The translations under genes and the position numbers were made by a program. DNA of 64,000 nt from Erythrophleum ivorense (lineage: Eukaryota > Streptophyta > Magnoliopsida > Fabales > Fabaceae), in assembly GCA_026724425.1 (NCBI GenBank), contig JAIUCV010000003.1, forward strand, positions 65,587,088 to 65,651,087. Direction: 5' to 3'. Under the pieces are notes generated by a model. That model searched no databases. It saw nothing but the letters and a program-made list of their open reading frames with translations, and was not told the DNA's origin. Positions 37,401 through 49,400 of the stretch are shown piece by piece. Position 1 is the first letter of the stretch; each line of letters opens with the position of its first letter.

Positions 37401-40337
37401 TATAAAGTTCATAATTACTAAGGATAAGAAAGAGAATATGCATAAGAATGATGCTATGAACTGTTCTATATGACTTTATTGTACATTGTTGTGGAGGCTC
37501 TTGTTCCTTATTATTTTTTGTTTAATGCATGCAGATGAAGATGATGTTTCTGTGGTTCCTTTGGATGAGCTGTTGGAAGATTACACTGAAAAAGAAATTA
37601 GTGATTTTGTCAGTTTTGATTATACAATTTTATGAGCTATTTTTATGCTGTTTGATTATCAAATTTTTATGTGAAAATGAATTTTATCTTTGTTTTCTTA
37701 GGCATCCTTGATGGGTGGATCATATACTCCTGATGCCCTAGAGCCATTAAATGGAGTGTTGACCATCCCTCTGGCAAATGGTGCCATGGTGAATCTGCAT
37801 ATGTTGAAGGTATCATGAGGATTAAAAACTATATTTGGTACTACTTAAGCGTATGTGATAAATCTGATTGAAGGTGTATATGTTTGTGTTTGCAGAAATC
37901 AGAAAGGGAGTTCACAGTTGGTCTTCTGTCTCTTATTCGCAATGTTGAAAGGGCAATTCAAATGCATGATGATTTATCACAAAGTACACAGACTCCGGCA
38001 GAGTTGTTGATGGGATGCTTCAGTGGTATTAAGGTGTTTATTGCTCCTGTTATTGTTTCCAGCATTGTTGTTCTTCCCTCTTATTCTTTGATATTTTAGT
38101 TGTTCTTAAACTTTTGAAAAGACTGTAGTGAAACCACAACTGCTGCATCCTAGTGTTGTTTGGCTTAATAACATGCTAGAAGTGTCGTTTTTTAATTTAT
38201 TTTTGGATTTTGCTTGTGGAAAAGTTGGTAATATCAAAATTCCAACAGGTCATGTTTTGAATAGTAGGTTTATATAACGGATATAAGAATGGGGCTAATG
38301 AATTTGTAATAGTGGAAACCTTGAAAGAGAAAAATAATAACACTAGAGTTGTTTGGTATTTTTTTTCTCTCTCAATTAGTGCCACCTGGGATACCTTGTG
38401 TTCTAAGCCCTGCTAAACAATTTATGTGAATTTTTTTAATTAAAATTATGTTTGATTTGGTTGATAACAAAGCTCCATAATTAAGCATCTATGAGAGTCT
38501 TGAAGTGAGAAAAGTTATTGTCAATATACACACCCCAATGATTGCTGAAAGCTCAATTAGATTGACTCCAGATGAGGTATAAAGGAACCAAAAAGATGAT
38601 GTGAATGTTTCAAATTTATGAAAGTTACTAATTTGAGGGAAATCTTGCATCCCTTATAAGTGTATGGTTGTGATGGATGCAAGGGTATACTTATTAAACC
38701 AAACGGTTTTACAATCTTATTACTTCCTTAGACATGTTGGTAAGTAACTTACTTCCATGTCAGGATGTTTTACTGAAGATAATGGAATATGCGAGCCTTT
38801 TCAGTTTAGACTTATTATAGATAAGAATTTGTGTTCTCTGAGGTTTCTGAAGGATTACTTCTGGCTGATGCTTGCCCACGGACTACCTAGAACTTGTGTG
38901 ACATGGGAAAAGGCTTATTGATCTCTCAACATAGTTTGCCAACACAGACATTATATATCTCAATTATTATTATTATTTTCTAGTTAATGGAGCTGGTTAT
39001 TTAGTTTTAGTGGAAAAGAAAGCAAAGTTGGAAAATATGACATTATAGAGTTTGTGACCACTCGTTATCAATCCAAAAAAAAAGAAAAAGGAGTTTGTGA
39101 CCACTACCAATAACATAGGAAAACATCAAATTTTCAAGTACTAAATTTTTTTGTGGCAATGCTTATTTATGTTCATCATTACGTTAAATGTTTGTTATAA
39201 ACATGGATTTTAGTTGTCTTATGGACAAACATGGTGCAGGTTTTGCAAGAGGAATATGGAGCTGAAAGTATTGTTCAGAATGGAGTTGAGCTGCTACTTG
39301 CGACTTTAACCAAGATACTTGGTTCACTGCAGGAAGCTTACAAAGGTCAAATATTGTTTGGCTTAAATACGTACTAAATGATTTAAAAGTAGAGCCTAAT
39401 AGCTTTGTTTACGGTGATTTGCTTTAGAATATTAATTTATCAGTGATATTACTCTCAAAGTTTGAAGATTCTCATATTGGTTCTTTAGATGTCACTGTTA
39501 AAGTTAATTGATATCAAGAATTCAATCTCTTAACCTCTAATGATTGATGATTGAGCAGGTCAAATTGTTGGAGTTATCTACTGTCATTCAAGGACTACAC
39601 AGGTGTTGGGCAAGAAGCTTGATGTCATGTTTACTTCTCACCGAGCTGATCGATGGTTAGTGGAAGATAAAGGAGTGAATGCATCACTTGCAGAAGTGGT
39701 GTTGGTCAGGCGAACCCTTGCTTGGGTAACAGGGTTAATTTTGCTCATCTCAACTCTGATAGGGGTAAGTTTTTGGTGACTAATTATAATAGTTGTAGTA
39801 TAATCAATCAAAGAAATTAACAAAGACAAGAAAAGTTTTTATAAAACAAAGGACAAAACAAGAAAAGTAACTTTTTTCTTTAAGGTTGGTTAATACTTGC
39901 CATTAAGATCTTGCTACAGGTTGGAAGACATTTTTGGGAGTAATTTTTCATCAATTTGTTTTTTTTTTTTTCACTTCATTAATTTTACCCCTCTTTTAAC
40001 GAGGATTGGGAAGCAGCCTTTATTTTTTATAAACTGCATGGACTGCTCAAAATTATGGTTGGATTATTTCCACTATGTATATTTCTGATGATAATATCAG
40101 TAAATAGCTATGGATTTTGAGTTCTTTCTTGCCCTCATTTGGACAATGGATGCTGGTATATGTAATAGTAGTTATATTTATTCGTTATATACATACAGTG
40201 GTGGACAATTAATGTTGAGGGTTGCAGGATGACAGTAAATATTGACTAGTTTCTTTGTTTGCCGACAGATATACTACCTTTTGAATATGCCACTCACAAG
40301 GGACACCCTTCTCTATTCTAATGTCAAGCTCGATTAA
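34448..40337 (+). CDS. Type I membrane protein, DUF7794-like, with ATP6AP2-like tail
   Basis: Eleven exons join in frame to 373 aa: 34448-34516, 34631-34714, 36943-37038, 37132-37207, 37296-37391, 37535-37608, 37702-37809, 37896-38033, 39240-39345, 39559-39764 and 40269-40337. The N-terminus (MEFRVCSLLSLLIIFSPISP) is a signal peptide. A lumenal domain of about 300 aa follows, with one hydrophobic span near the C-terminus (LAWVTGLILLISTLIGIYYL) and a short cytosolic tail ending KLD. I know it as a conserved plant family of unknown function (Arabidopsis At3g13410-like). The segment from the end of the membrane span to the C-terminus (NMPLTRDTLLY) follows the pattern of animal ATP6AP2, a V-ATPase accessory protein, as do the length, signal peptide and topology. 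A role with the V-ATPase or in the secretory pathway is therefore inferred, not shown. Intron 2 (2.2 kb) carries a MITE. Confidence 0.82.
35809..36104. mobile_element. Mutator-like MITE with 9-bp target duplication
   Basis: An exact 9-bp duplication, CTCCAAGAA, flanks it (35800-35808 and 36105-36113). Inverted repeats sit just inside the ends: TTTCTCTACTGCTGAGAAAC on the left and GTTTCTCAGCAGTAGAGAAA on the right, a 20-bp perfect match, with weaker pairing beyond. A 9-bp duplication with long inverted repeats points to the MULE superfamily. It is 296 bp, non-coding, in intron 2 of the DUF7794-like gene. Confidence 0.82.
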
Positions 40338-42125
40338 GCATGGAAGCATACGTGACAAATCTTTTCAACCAACAAGAGTGGAGGACTAGGTTACCTTTGA
40401 ACCATGTGATGGAGGCTTTTTCTAGATGCCTCCTATCTTCGTCCATGATTATATTAGTGTCGTTAGAGCAATAGTTTATTGTTTTGAATTGATTGCTCTA
40501 ACAAATCAGATGTTCCTAATAGCAGGTGTTGGTAACTAGTTCAATCCAAATTTGGATCTATCGAGAAGTTTATTATTAGACTGAAGGTTATTATATGTAA
40601 AGCTTGGGTATTCAACTTGGACAGTTTTTTTTATTTTTCGGTTTACAATCTTTTGTTGATTATTGTTCAGTTGTTAAATAATGAAACTTACGGATCCTGC
40701 TTCCAATGGCTTCATGTTCGGGCTAAGTTTACTCGCGCCTATTTTACACATCAACTTGATACATTTCCATATGGTATGTCTCTGATCATAATATCAACAA
40801 CTAGTCATGAGTTGGAGTTCTCTTGCTGCAGTTAATGTTGTTAAAACACTTTGGTATAGTTCTTAAATGTTTATATAATAATTAAATAACTGCCTTACCT
40901 TTTCAAATTTATAATTCAGTAAATGTTTAAAGATGAAATTTCACTGATCTTGCTTCCAATGTCTTCACGTCTAAGATGAGTAATTTTTTGTATTACGATC
41001 AATTTCCGGGTCTTATCTAGTTTAAGTCTCTTTTGCATTCATTTATTTGTTCGTCAATCTGGTATATTTAAGATATAATTTTTAAGTTGTTCTTCAGATA
41101 AATCGAATGTAAATTGATAAGAGCAATATATATATATATATATATAATTTACTAATTATGCCAAACTCTTTAGATTTGGGAAAGTAATTTGAAATTGGAA
41201 AAATGCTCATAGCCATGTTAGCGCCAACGTGTTAATTGACACTGAGCTTTGTGCTCCTCTTCTCGTCGGTAGAAGCAACCCACCAGGGCCATATATATAC
41301 CTGAGGTGGGATCTTAATTTGGGTTGGGCTCTGGTTTTGATGAAGAAAGTGGACTAAGTGTAGCCTGATCTGAATTGTTTATTATAGACTCACAAATTTA
41401 AAAGATACATGTAAATATTATGTACAAATGGCATTACTTTTATTAAAAATATCCAATCCTAAATTTTAATGTGTCTCAGAGAAAACGCAAAGCTCAAGAA
41501 GGTACTATGTGCATTAATATATATATATATATATAGGCGAAGGAAGTAGAGAGTCACTTCATGTTGAAGTTAAAATTGAACCTAGTCATGTATGCTCAAG
41601 AGGTGACATCAATCATTGACCGAAATAAAATAATATCATCATGTGTACTTCAACAATGAAGGAAAAAAATATTATTGAACAATATAACGCATGACTGTAA
41701 ATGTTGATGAATGAAATGTTTATAACAAGTTAATATTTTCTTTTAAAGAACAATACTGAGTCCCAATATTGCAGGAAGGATATGCATAAAACCGACCATG
41801 AATATAAATTTTTCTCTCCGTATGTCTCATATAAATGCTTGAGGTTGCCGTTTTTCTTAATAATTAGAAGCAACGCTTTGCCTACCTCTTTAAATTAAGG
41901 GAAATACCAGAAATTTATAAAACTCAGAACATGGCATCCCTTTACTTCCTATTAAAGTCTATGCCATATAGAAGCAAAATCCAAAACTACATTATGTAAT
42001 ACGAAATCAAAAGTGGCTTCAGCTATTTTGTTTTCTTAAGCAACCACGTGAAAAGACTCAAACCGAAAGTTATAACCCTGAATTATTGGCATGTAGCTTA
42101 TTATGGATGCTCTTCTCTATATATC
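40338..42125. other. Intergenic region before Root_cap gene
   Basis: Starts with the 3' UTR of the membrane-protein gene. It contains short (TA)n runs near 41130 and 41519 and AT-rich DNA without recognisable genes. The right end is the Root_cap gene promoter. Confidence 0.55.
42045..42050. promoter_or_regulatory. G-box CACGTG
   Basis: A palindromic CACGTG about 170 bp before the Root_cap gene ATG and about 75 bp before its TATA box. It is the binding motif of plant bZIP/bHLH factors (ABA or light responses). Function is inferred from position only. Confidence 0.45.
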
Positions 42126-42132
42126 TATAAAA
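42126..42132 (+). promoter_or_regulatory. TATA box of Root_cap gene
   Basis: TATAAAA 84 bp upstream of the ATG at 42216, a normal plant spacing. Confidence 0.7.
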
Positions 42133-42215
42133 GGGGTGGAGTTATATGAAGTTCGCATCACAAACTAAGAATTATGATCTATATTTGACTCTATAGCTTA
42201 AGAGTTATCTTCAAT

Positions 42216-44192
42216 ATGGCTCACTCTACGTTAGGAGAATTCGTGGCAATTATGATGATAGTTTTGGTAGTGGGTCTGGGAGAGGCTACTCCACCAGGAA
42301 TAGCCAAAAACCCAAGCCATGCGACTTGCAACATAAAGAAGTACAAGCATTGCTATAATTTGGTGCATGTGTGCCCCAAGTTTTGCCCTGATCAATGCAC
42401 TGTTGAGTGTGCCTCTTGTAAACCTATTTGTGTTGGAGCTTCAAACCCTACTCCACCGGATTCTTCTACTCCTTCCACACCTGATCAGAATCCACCACCA
42501 TTAGCTCCTGATACTCCTTCTACACCTGATCAAAACCCACCACCATCAACTCCTTCTACACCGGAGAACCCACCACCATCATCCCCTACTCCTTCCACGC
42601 CTGATGACAACCCACCACCATCAAATCCTAGTACTCCTTCCACACCTGATCAGAACCCACCACCGTCATCTCCTACGCCCTCTACACCAGAAAATCCACC
42701 ACCTCCATCATCTCCTAGCCCTTCTACGCCACCTCCCTCAACACCTTCTTCGAGGACCGCTAGGTGCAGGAGCAAGTACTATCCAAAGTGTTATAACATG
42801 GAACATGTTTGTCCCAATGCCTGCCCTAATGGATGTGAGATTGACTGCGTCACTTGCAAACCTGTTTGCAGTAAGTCTCTTACAAACATATGTTTCTCTA
42901 TTATCATCTGCATGTATCCATATTATCTATAAATAGCAAAAGATTTAGGTAAAATTCATTAGGTATATTAGCTCTTCAATAAAAATGAAAGATGAAGGAA
43001 TTTTTTTTAAAAGATACAATTATGTAGTGGGAGCTAGAAAAATTACTCACTTGTTATATATGATTTTATTAAAGAATATGATGGTAAGCGCCTAATAAAG
43101 TTATAAGCTTGGTTATGGGGAAATGTCAACTTCCTCATTTAGTTATGGTCTATGGGGAGGTTAGCACTTAGCAATAATCACATAAGGTACTTTGACCAGA
43201 AAAACCCTCAATGTTTCATATAAAGATGCAATGAATATAAGGATACTCGGGTTATTTTCTCATAACCTTGAATGTTTTGCGATGTGAGAAAATAGCCCAA
43301 GTATAACTGAAAAAATAATAATAATATTACATTGTTTCTAAAGTTCATCTTTAATTAGTGTCTTACGATTATACTTATATTTAATGTATGACTGGCAGAA
43401 TGCGACAGACCTGGAGCAGTTTGCCAAGACCCTCGTTTCATCGGAGGTGATGGTGTCACCTTTTACTTTCATGGCAAAAAAGACAGCAACTTCTGCCTCG
43501 TATCCGATCCTAACCTTCACATAAACGCCCACTTCATAGGCAGAAGAAACCCTAACATGAACAGAGACTTCACTTGGGTCCAATCCATTGCTATTCTCTT
43601 CCACAACCACCAAATCTTTCTCGGTGCCCAAAAAACTGCCACGTGGCACGACTCCATAGACCGCCTAGCCCTCACCTTCGATGGCGAACCCCTCGCCCTC
43701 CACCAATCAGAAGGCGCCACGTGGAAATCCAACACTGCCCCACGTGTGGTTATCACAAGGGCTGCTGAAACAAATTATGTCATTGTGGCAATCGAAGGGA
43801 GAGTAAGAATAACAGCCAAGGTTGTCCCTATAACTGAGGAAGAATCGAGAATTCACAATTATGGGATTACGAAAGAGGATTGTTTTGCTCACCTAGATCT
43901 GGGGTTCAAGTTCATGTCTTTGAGCAACCAAGTGAGTGGTGTGTTAGGCCAAACTTATAGGCCAGACTATGTGAGCAGGGTGGATATAAAGGCAAAAATG
44001 CCTATAATGGGAGGAGACAAGGAGTTTAAAACGACAAGCCTGTACGTCCCTGATTGTTCTGTTTCTCGCTTTGTTGGTAACAATAATGGATTATTCATCA
44101 ACACAAGTAAAGCGGCTATGGAGGGCTTGGAGGTACCTAGCATGAGCTGTGCAAGTGGGATTGATGGCCAAGGAGTTGTATGCAAGAGATAG
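42216..44192 (+). CDS. Secreted Cys-rich, Pro-rich Root_cap-domain protein
   Basis: Two exons (42216-42870 and 43399-44192) join in frame to 482 aa. A signal peptide (hydrophobic VAIMMIVLVVGLG) leads into a Cys module: CYNLVHVCPKFCPDQC, then VECASCKPIC. A linker of about 100 residues follows, made of imperfect repeats of TPSTPDQNPPPS. A second copy of the Cys module comes next (CYNMEHVCPNACPNGC, VTCKPVC). The C-terminal part (FIGGDGVTFYFHGKKDSNFC and onward) is the Root_cap domain found in plant secreted proteins first noted in root caps. The extensin-like Ser-Pro and Pro-Pro linker suggests hydroxylation and glycosylation in the cell wall. The biochemical role is unknown. Length and domain order look complete. 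Confidence 0.88.
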
Positions 44193-45209
44193 GCTGTTAA
44201 TTTGGCGAGGGAGGAAAGACATGATATTTTAAGCAACCTATATTTTAGAGTCCTTCTTAATTAAATAAAGTAATTCGTGAAAGTAACTTTGATTATGTAA
44301 TGAGTTCGTATCAAATCAAATTATATCCGTATTTCTTGAATAAATTCTATTTCCATGCATGAGAATAAGTTTACTTACGCCGCCTTGCTGAATTTTGGAT
44401 CTCTTTCTATTCAAACCTTAAAAGAGGGGGAAAAAAAAAGGAAACTTGAATATTTGTCAGGTGTTTGTTAACTATCAAAATTTTTCAATAAAAATATGAG
44501 AAGTAAGTATTCTTTTAAACTTAAAAGTTATATGATTGGGTATTTTAAATAACTTCATTTATTTGTTATGTCTTTATTGAAGAGATACACCAAAAAAAAA
44601 ACTTTATTTAAATCTAGTCTAAAATAAAAATTGCTTAAATGCTGGAAGTCTTCAATGCAGTATTATATATATAAAGTTCCATGTTCAAGGCTACTACTGG
44701 AATTGGATTGTTTCGTTGCTTTTTTTTTTTTAAATAGATAAAAAAATCTTTATACTTTTAACAAAGTTGGATATGATTTTAGACAACTGTAATATCAACT
44801 CCTGGTCACAAAAAATAAAGTGTTGCCTTAATTATTTAGTTGTTTTTTTTTTTTTTTTGCGTGAATAAGTTCAATAGTCTCTTTTGTTTAATTTCAGAGA
44901 AAAATCAGAAATATATAAAACTATGTACGAATTTACCAATACTAAAATAAAAAAGGACAGCAATATAAATAAAGATGATCATCCTGACTCAACATTTTTT
45001 TTTTCATTACACTTCTTCACTAAAACAATAATAGTAGTACGTACATCAACGGATGAATCTGAAGTAAATTTAACCAATAAACAAAAGTATTAGACCTTAA
45101 CATAATGAAACAAATGTATTGAAAAATAACTCAATTAAGACCACTCACACATGCACTAACACATAATCAAAACAAACAAATACTGAAATACATATAAAAA
45201 TGACTTGTT
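44193..45209. other. Intergenic region Root_cap / germin-like 1
   Basis: Convergent 3' regions. From about 44757 onward the sequence is homologous to 55999 onward and marks the start of the duplicated germin segment. Otherwise AT-rich with poly-T tracts. Confidence 0.6.
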
Positions 45210-46349
45210 CTAGAACTTGGACTGCAGATAATTAACAACAGTATTATCCAATTGGAAAGCCTTGGCAAGAACATCACTAGCTATGTCTGGGTTAGACCCA
45301 AACACAGCATTGGCAATGGTTATAACTCCAGGATTCTGGCTGCCGAGAGCTGCAATGGCCACAGCATAGCCATCACCAACATTTTTCTGATAGTGGATAA
45401 GCCCTATTGGAAACACAAACAAATCACCCCTTTGCAACACTTTTCTAATGAAGCGATTTTCTGGGTTTGATGTGACGAAGCCAACTTCTATCTGTCCTTC
45501 GAGAACAACTAGGATCTCGGAAGCTCGAGGGTGCGAGTGAGGAGGGTTGATGCCCCACGGGGCGATGTCGATGCGAGCAAGGGAGATTCCTAGAGTGTTT
45601 AATCCTGGAACCTGAGCTGCAAAAACTGGAGTCACCGTGGACCCTACTAGGTTTGATGTGTTGCCTGCTATGTGAAGGCCACTAAAGAAGAAGTCTTCTG
45701 CTTCAACTAGTTTTGGGTCTTTGCACACCAAACCATTCACCAAGACTGCCACAAATAATCGAGAGACAAGTGTCTAGTTAGAATCTCATAAATCAATATC
45801 CTAAAGAGTTAAGTTGGGACGATCGAGTGGGTAGTATATCTTTCCTTGTTAACCTAAGTTGGATTCTTTTACCAAATTGCACAGTAAGAGTAAAATGAAG
45901 ATACTCCCTGTATCGACTTAGTATATGTTTAAAAGTTTTACTCTTAGAGTACTTTGCTGAAATCCAACCCAGAACCATACAGCGACAACCTAGGTACGAA
46001 GATACGACTGCTCGCATTGCTTGAGAGTCCACTTAATTGGCCACAAACTAACTTCAAATGCGTTGTCAATTTATACCTTTGTGCATTGATCTTCTTTAGT
46101 TCATAATCACATTTTATATCAAATGACCATCTATAGATGACGAGTGGAAATATTTTTGTTGGGTAAGTACACAAAAAAAAAAGTGAAATTTGCGATTCAT
46201 CAAGGACTATAGTACATATGCATATGCTTACCTTGGCCATTTGGATCAGCCACACAGAAATCCTGAAGAGCACTCTGATCGACTGCTAAGACAAACGAGG
46301 ATGAGAGAGCCAAGAGTCCCAGCAATATTAATGAAGGAGGATTAGCCAT
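45210..46349 (-). CDS. Germin-like protein 1
   Basis: A secreted single-domain cupin of the plant cell wall. Some germins are oxalate oxidases, but many germin-like proteins have superoxide dismutase or no proven activity, so none is assigned. Two exons (46232-46349 and 45210-45745) join in frame to 217 aa, the usual length. A signal peptide (MANPPSLILLGLLALSSSFVLA) precedes VDQSALQDFCVAD. Manganese ligands are present: H109, H111 and E116 in PHSHPRASE, and H157 in GLIHYQ. Two Cys near the N-terminus (DFCVAD and LVCKDP) would form the family's conserved disulphide. It is the paralogue of the gene at 56451-57497. A TATA box lies about 95 bp upstream. Confidence 0.93.
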
Positions 46350-46444
46350 GTTATGAGAAAAGGAACAGAAAGGAGATTTGGCAAGTAATAGATCGGTATG
46401 TGTGTTAGATCTTAATTGGATGTATATGGCATGGCAATGTAGCC

Positions 46445-46454
46445 TCTTTATATA
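46445..46454 (-). promoter_or_regulatory. TATA box of germin-like 1
   Basis: TATATAAAGA on the minus strand about 95 bp before the ATG at 46349. The same motif is conserved at the same distance in the paralogue. Confidence 0.75.
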
Positions 46455-49400
46455 GGAATTGAAGATGTAAGATTTGTGAACCCACAGAGATATCTGCCGC
46501 CCAAGGAACTGAAATGGTCACCTTAATTTTCTTTCAACCTCATGCACAGCAGACTGGGATTATAGCCGGCCAAACATTATTGGCTTATCCGGCTAATCAC
46601 TTATTAAGGAATCTTAATATATTAATTGAGTTGAAGCATTCAACTTTTTCTCTAATTTGTTGAAGAATAATGGAAGAAACAAAATGAACAAGATTATGAC
46701 AAATGCAGTTTGTGTTTCAAGTGGGTAACAAAGTTATCACCGGGGAATTAAAAACTATATCCCCTCTCCATCCAACGTATGTGTGTACGCGCTTTTCATT
46801 AAGATTCTTCCTAATATGTTATAACTCATGGTGAATAACTTCAGAATTATACAAAAGGTTTAAAATTATTCAAGATCGAGTGCTTAAAAATTTGAAAATC
46901 GTATATAAAATAAATCTCTTTGAACAAGATAATCATTTTCAAATATCTTATTAGAACTTGTATTATGAATTAAAGGATATGACACATATCGATTATCGTT
47001 CATATCAACGGTACCAACACAATTGGTTTCAATTCAGTGACTTTTATTTTTATTTTTTTTCCACGAGTTAATAACTTTGATAAAATCATGTGTATTTTGG
47101 TTTGTTACTGTTCATATATATGGTATTTATAAATGAGTGTCAATTAAACTATCTAAATTAAACATATATTTCTTTAAAATATTAATCTTCATGTGGCCAG
47201 TGTAAGAAAATGTATTGAGTAGTCCTTAATAATTTAATTTGAACGAAAAGTAAAAAGCTGGCAAATCAATTCTTAATATTTTTTAAATATGTTTCTTTTC
47301 TGATCCCGGATCCTTTCTATATAATATTCTTTGTATTCTTCTCATATCTTCATTTTTTTCATTGTTTTTTTTTTCTACTTGTAATGAGTAATTTGTCATT
47401 AAATTCATGAATTCTTAAAAATGGAAAATGAAGTTGTGAAATTTGATGGAACTAAGTGAAGTGACAAATTGTATACTCCGAGAAGAAGTCGATAAAGAGA
47501 ATGATTGAGGTGCGAGAAAATAAAGTACAATTTAATTTTAGTAAAAATGTGGAAATATTTATGTCAGAAAATGTAACTACTATTTGATGTTGAAGTAAGT
47601 GTGTCATGTTCTTTGGCATCCAAATACTTCAAAAATGTTAATTCCCAATATTCTTCCTAATAGTGCTGAGAAGGAGAATAAGAATGGAGTTTATTCTAGT
47701 TAAGTTTTCTGCCTTTTATGAGTATCTTGGATAGATTTTTCTAAAGGCGATATATATGTTGTCTTTTTTGTCTTTATCAGTTTTTCCTCAAGAAGCATGG
47801 GTTGGGTTGGAAGAAACAACAGCCTTCAGATTTGTGCTTGTTGCTATGGTTTGGATCACCTTCCATAAGTGTCTCTCCAGTGCATCTCCTATGAGTTAGA
47901 TCTAGTCGTCCATTTCATCTTATGCCATGTGGTGCGAGTTGCACCATGGATCAACGAAAATGTGACTAAATATTGAGTCCAAATCTTCCCACTATTTGTT
48001 TGTCTTTTCTTTTAGTATTCTTTTCACATGCTTTTTTTTGGCAAACCAAAGCACTAGTTCTCTCCTCTTCCCTTCTATATTATTTCATGCTCTCATTCTG
48101 TTTGCTTTTAGTGCTCTCAGGTCTAGAGCTCGTATATTTTAATATCATCGTCAAAACAATTGTGCCACAAGAAAAGAACTCATTCAATCCTAAGTTAGAA
48201 TCAAGAGGTAGGGACAAGTACTTGAATTCTAAACTCCAAATGAAATGCAACTTGAACGTAAAATTAATTCATAAAAACATGAGAGGAATCGAGACCCATA
48301 AACCTTCACTCAAGAATGAAAAGCAAAAATGGTTCAAGTATCTGGCAAAGTGCCCAAATGACAAAATTCCCAAATAGATCAAAGAAAAATGGTTCAAGCT
48401 TCTCACCTTTGTAGCCTCAAGAGACTAAAGAACAAATGTTGGTTGATGATGGTTGCATGACCGTGATGCCTAGACTCTTGTCTATTAGACGTACAAGTTG
48501 TGGTTATGAACAAAGCAGTGATTCAAAGAGATAGTAAGATTGGTTGGTCTCCTCCTCTCTCTTTGATCTTTTGCTTTCTTGATTCTATCTCTTCTCCTGA
48601 CTGCTCTCGCTCTCTTTCGCTCACTCTTCTCCCTCACAATCGTGCCTTGTTACAAGATCGAGTGAGCTTGTCGATGTCCTTTCCTCTCTACATGAGCATG
48701 ATTTTCTCTTTGTAATTCTTTTGCTAAAATTTTGCTCTACAATCAAAAGACTTTGATTTGCCAACTACGTCCTCCTTGAATCTTTGATTTAATTTGTTTC
48801 CTTATTTGCATTTGACCTTCCCATTAAGGTTCAAACTTGATCCCATCCCTTTTGCTTGTTTCCTTTTACACTTCACCTAATAAGGCAAGTTTTTTAATAT
48901 GTTGAAAGTGATCAATTTGTCATTTAATATAGGCTTTATCATTGCAATTGTAAGGATTTTATTATCATCAAACTCTTTGTTTGAAACCTCATGCAACTTC
49001 TTGCATTGTTATTGTCTTGTTTTAAAACGATTTTTGGATTTTGCTATTGCCTCTTGTTTGAGACGTTCATATATTTTAAGATGAATGAGTAAGAGAAATT
49101 CCTATCCAAGAAGAAAATGGAGAAGGAAAGCAAAGGAAGGAAGCATCTCTATATCTCAAACATGAAGCTGGTGCAAAGCCTTTTCTTTCTCCCATTCTAG
49201 TTTTGGTTTTCTTTAGATCAACGTAACTCAATCTAATCCAATTCCAAAGGACTTAAAACATTTAACGGTTATTATTTATCGAGTCTCATTAAAGTACTAA
49301 CAGAGCAAGTTATTCAGGTTATTTTGAACAAAATAATTACAACACGGCAAGTCACTTAATTAGATAATTTTTACAGGTCCACTAGACCCAGAATGTCAAC

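Larger units (their letters stand above)
44757..47815. repeat. Duplicated germin segment, copy A
   Basis: Collinear homology with about 55999-59140 covers the 3' flank, gene, promoter and about 1.4 kb upstream. It includes shared words such as GTGTTGCCTTAATTATTTAG, GATGATCATCCTGACTCAAC and GCTGAGAAGGAGAATAAGAA. This copy has an empty site (TAGATTTTT, 47732-47740) where copy B holds an insertion. Confidence 0.85.

Noticed and set aside
43338..43756. Minus-strand open frames across the Root_cap exon 2
   Set aside because: They are antisense shadows of the well-supported plus-strand coding exon.
47973..48377. 134-codon frame with a hydrophobic N-terminus as a secreted protein gene
   Set aside because: The hydrophobic start comes from a T-rich stretch. 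The rest shows no family resemblance, and no conserved neighbour or splice structure supports it.
48380..48500. Possible Ty1/copia retrotransposon trace near TTGATGATGGTTGCATGACC
   Set aside because: The resemblance to the copia integrase N-terminal region is a few words only, with no LTRs, primer-binding site or further coding domains.
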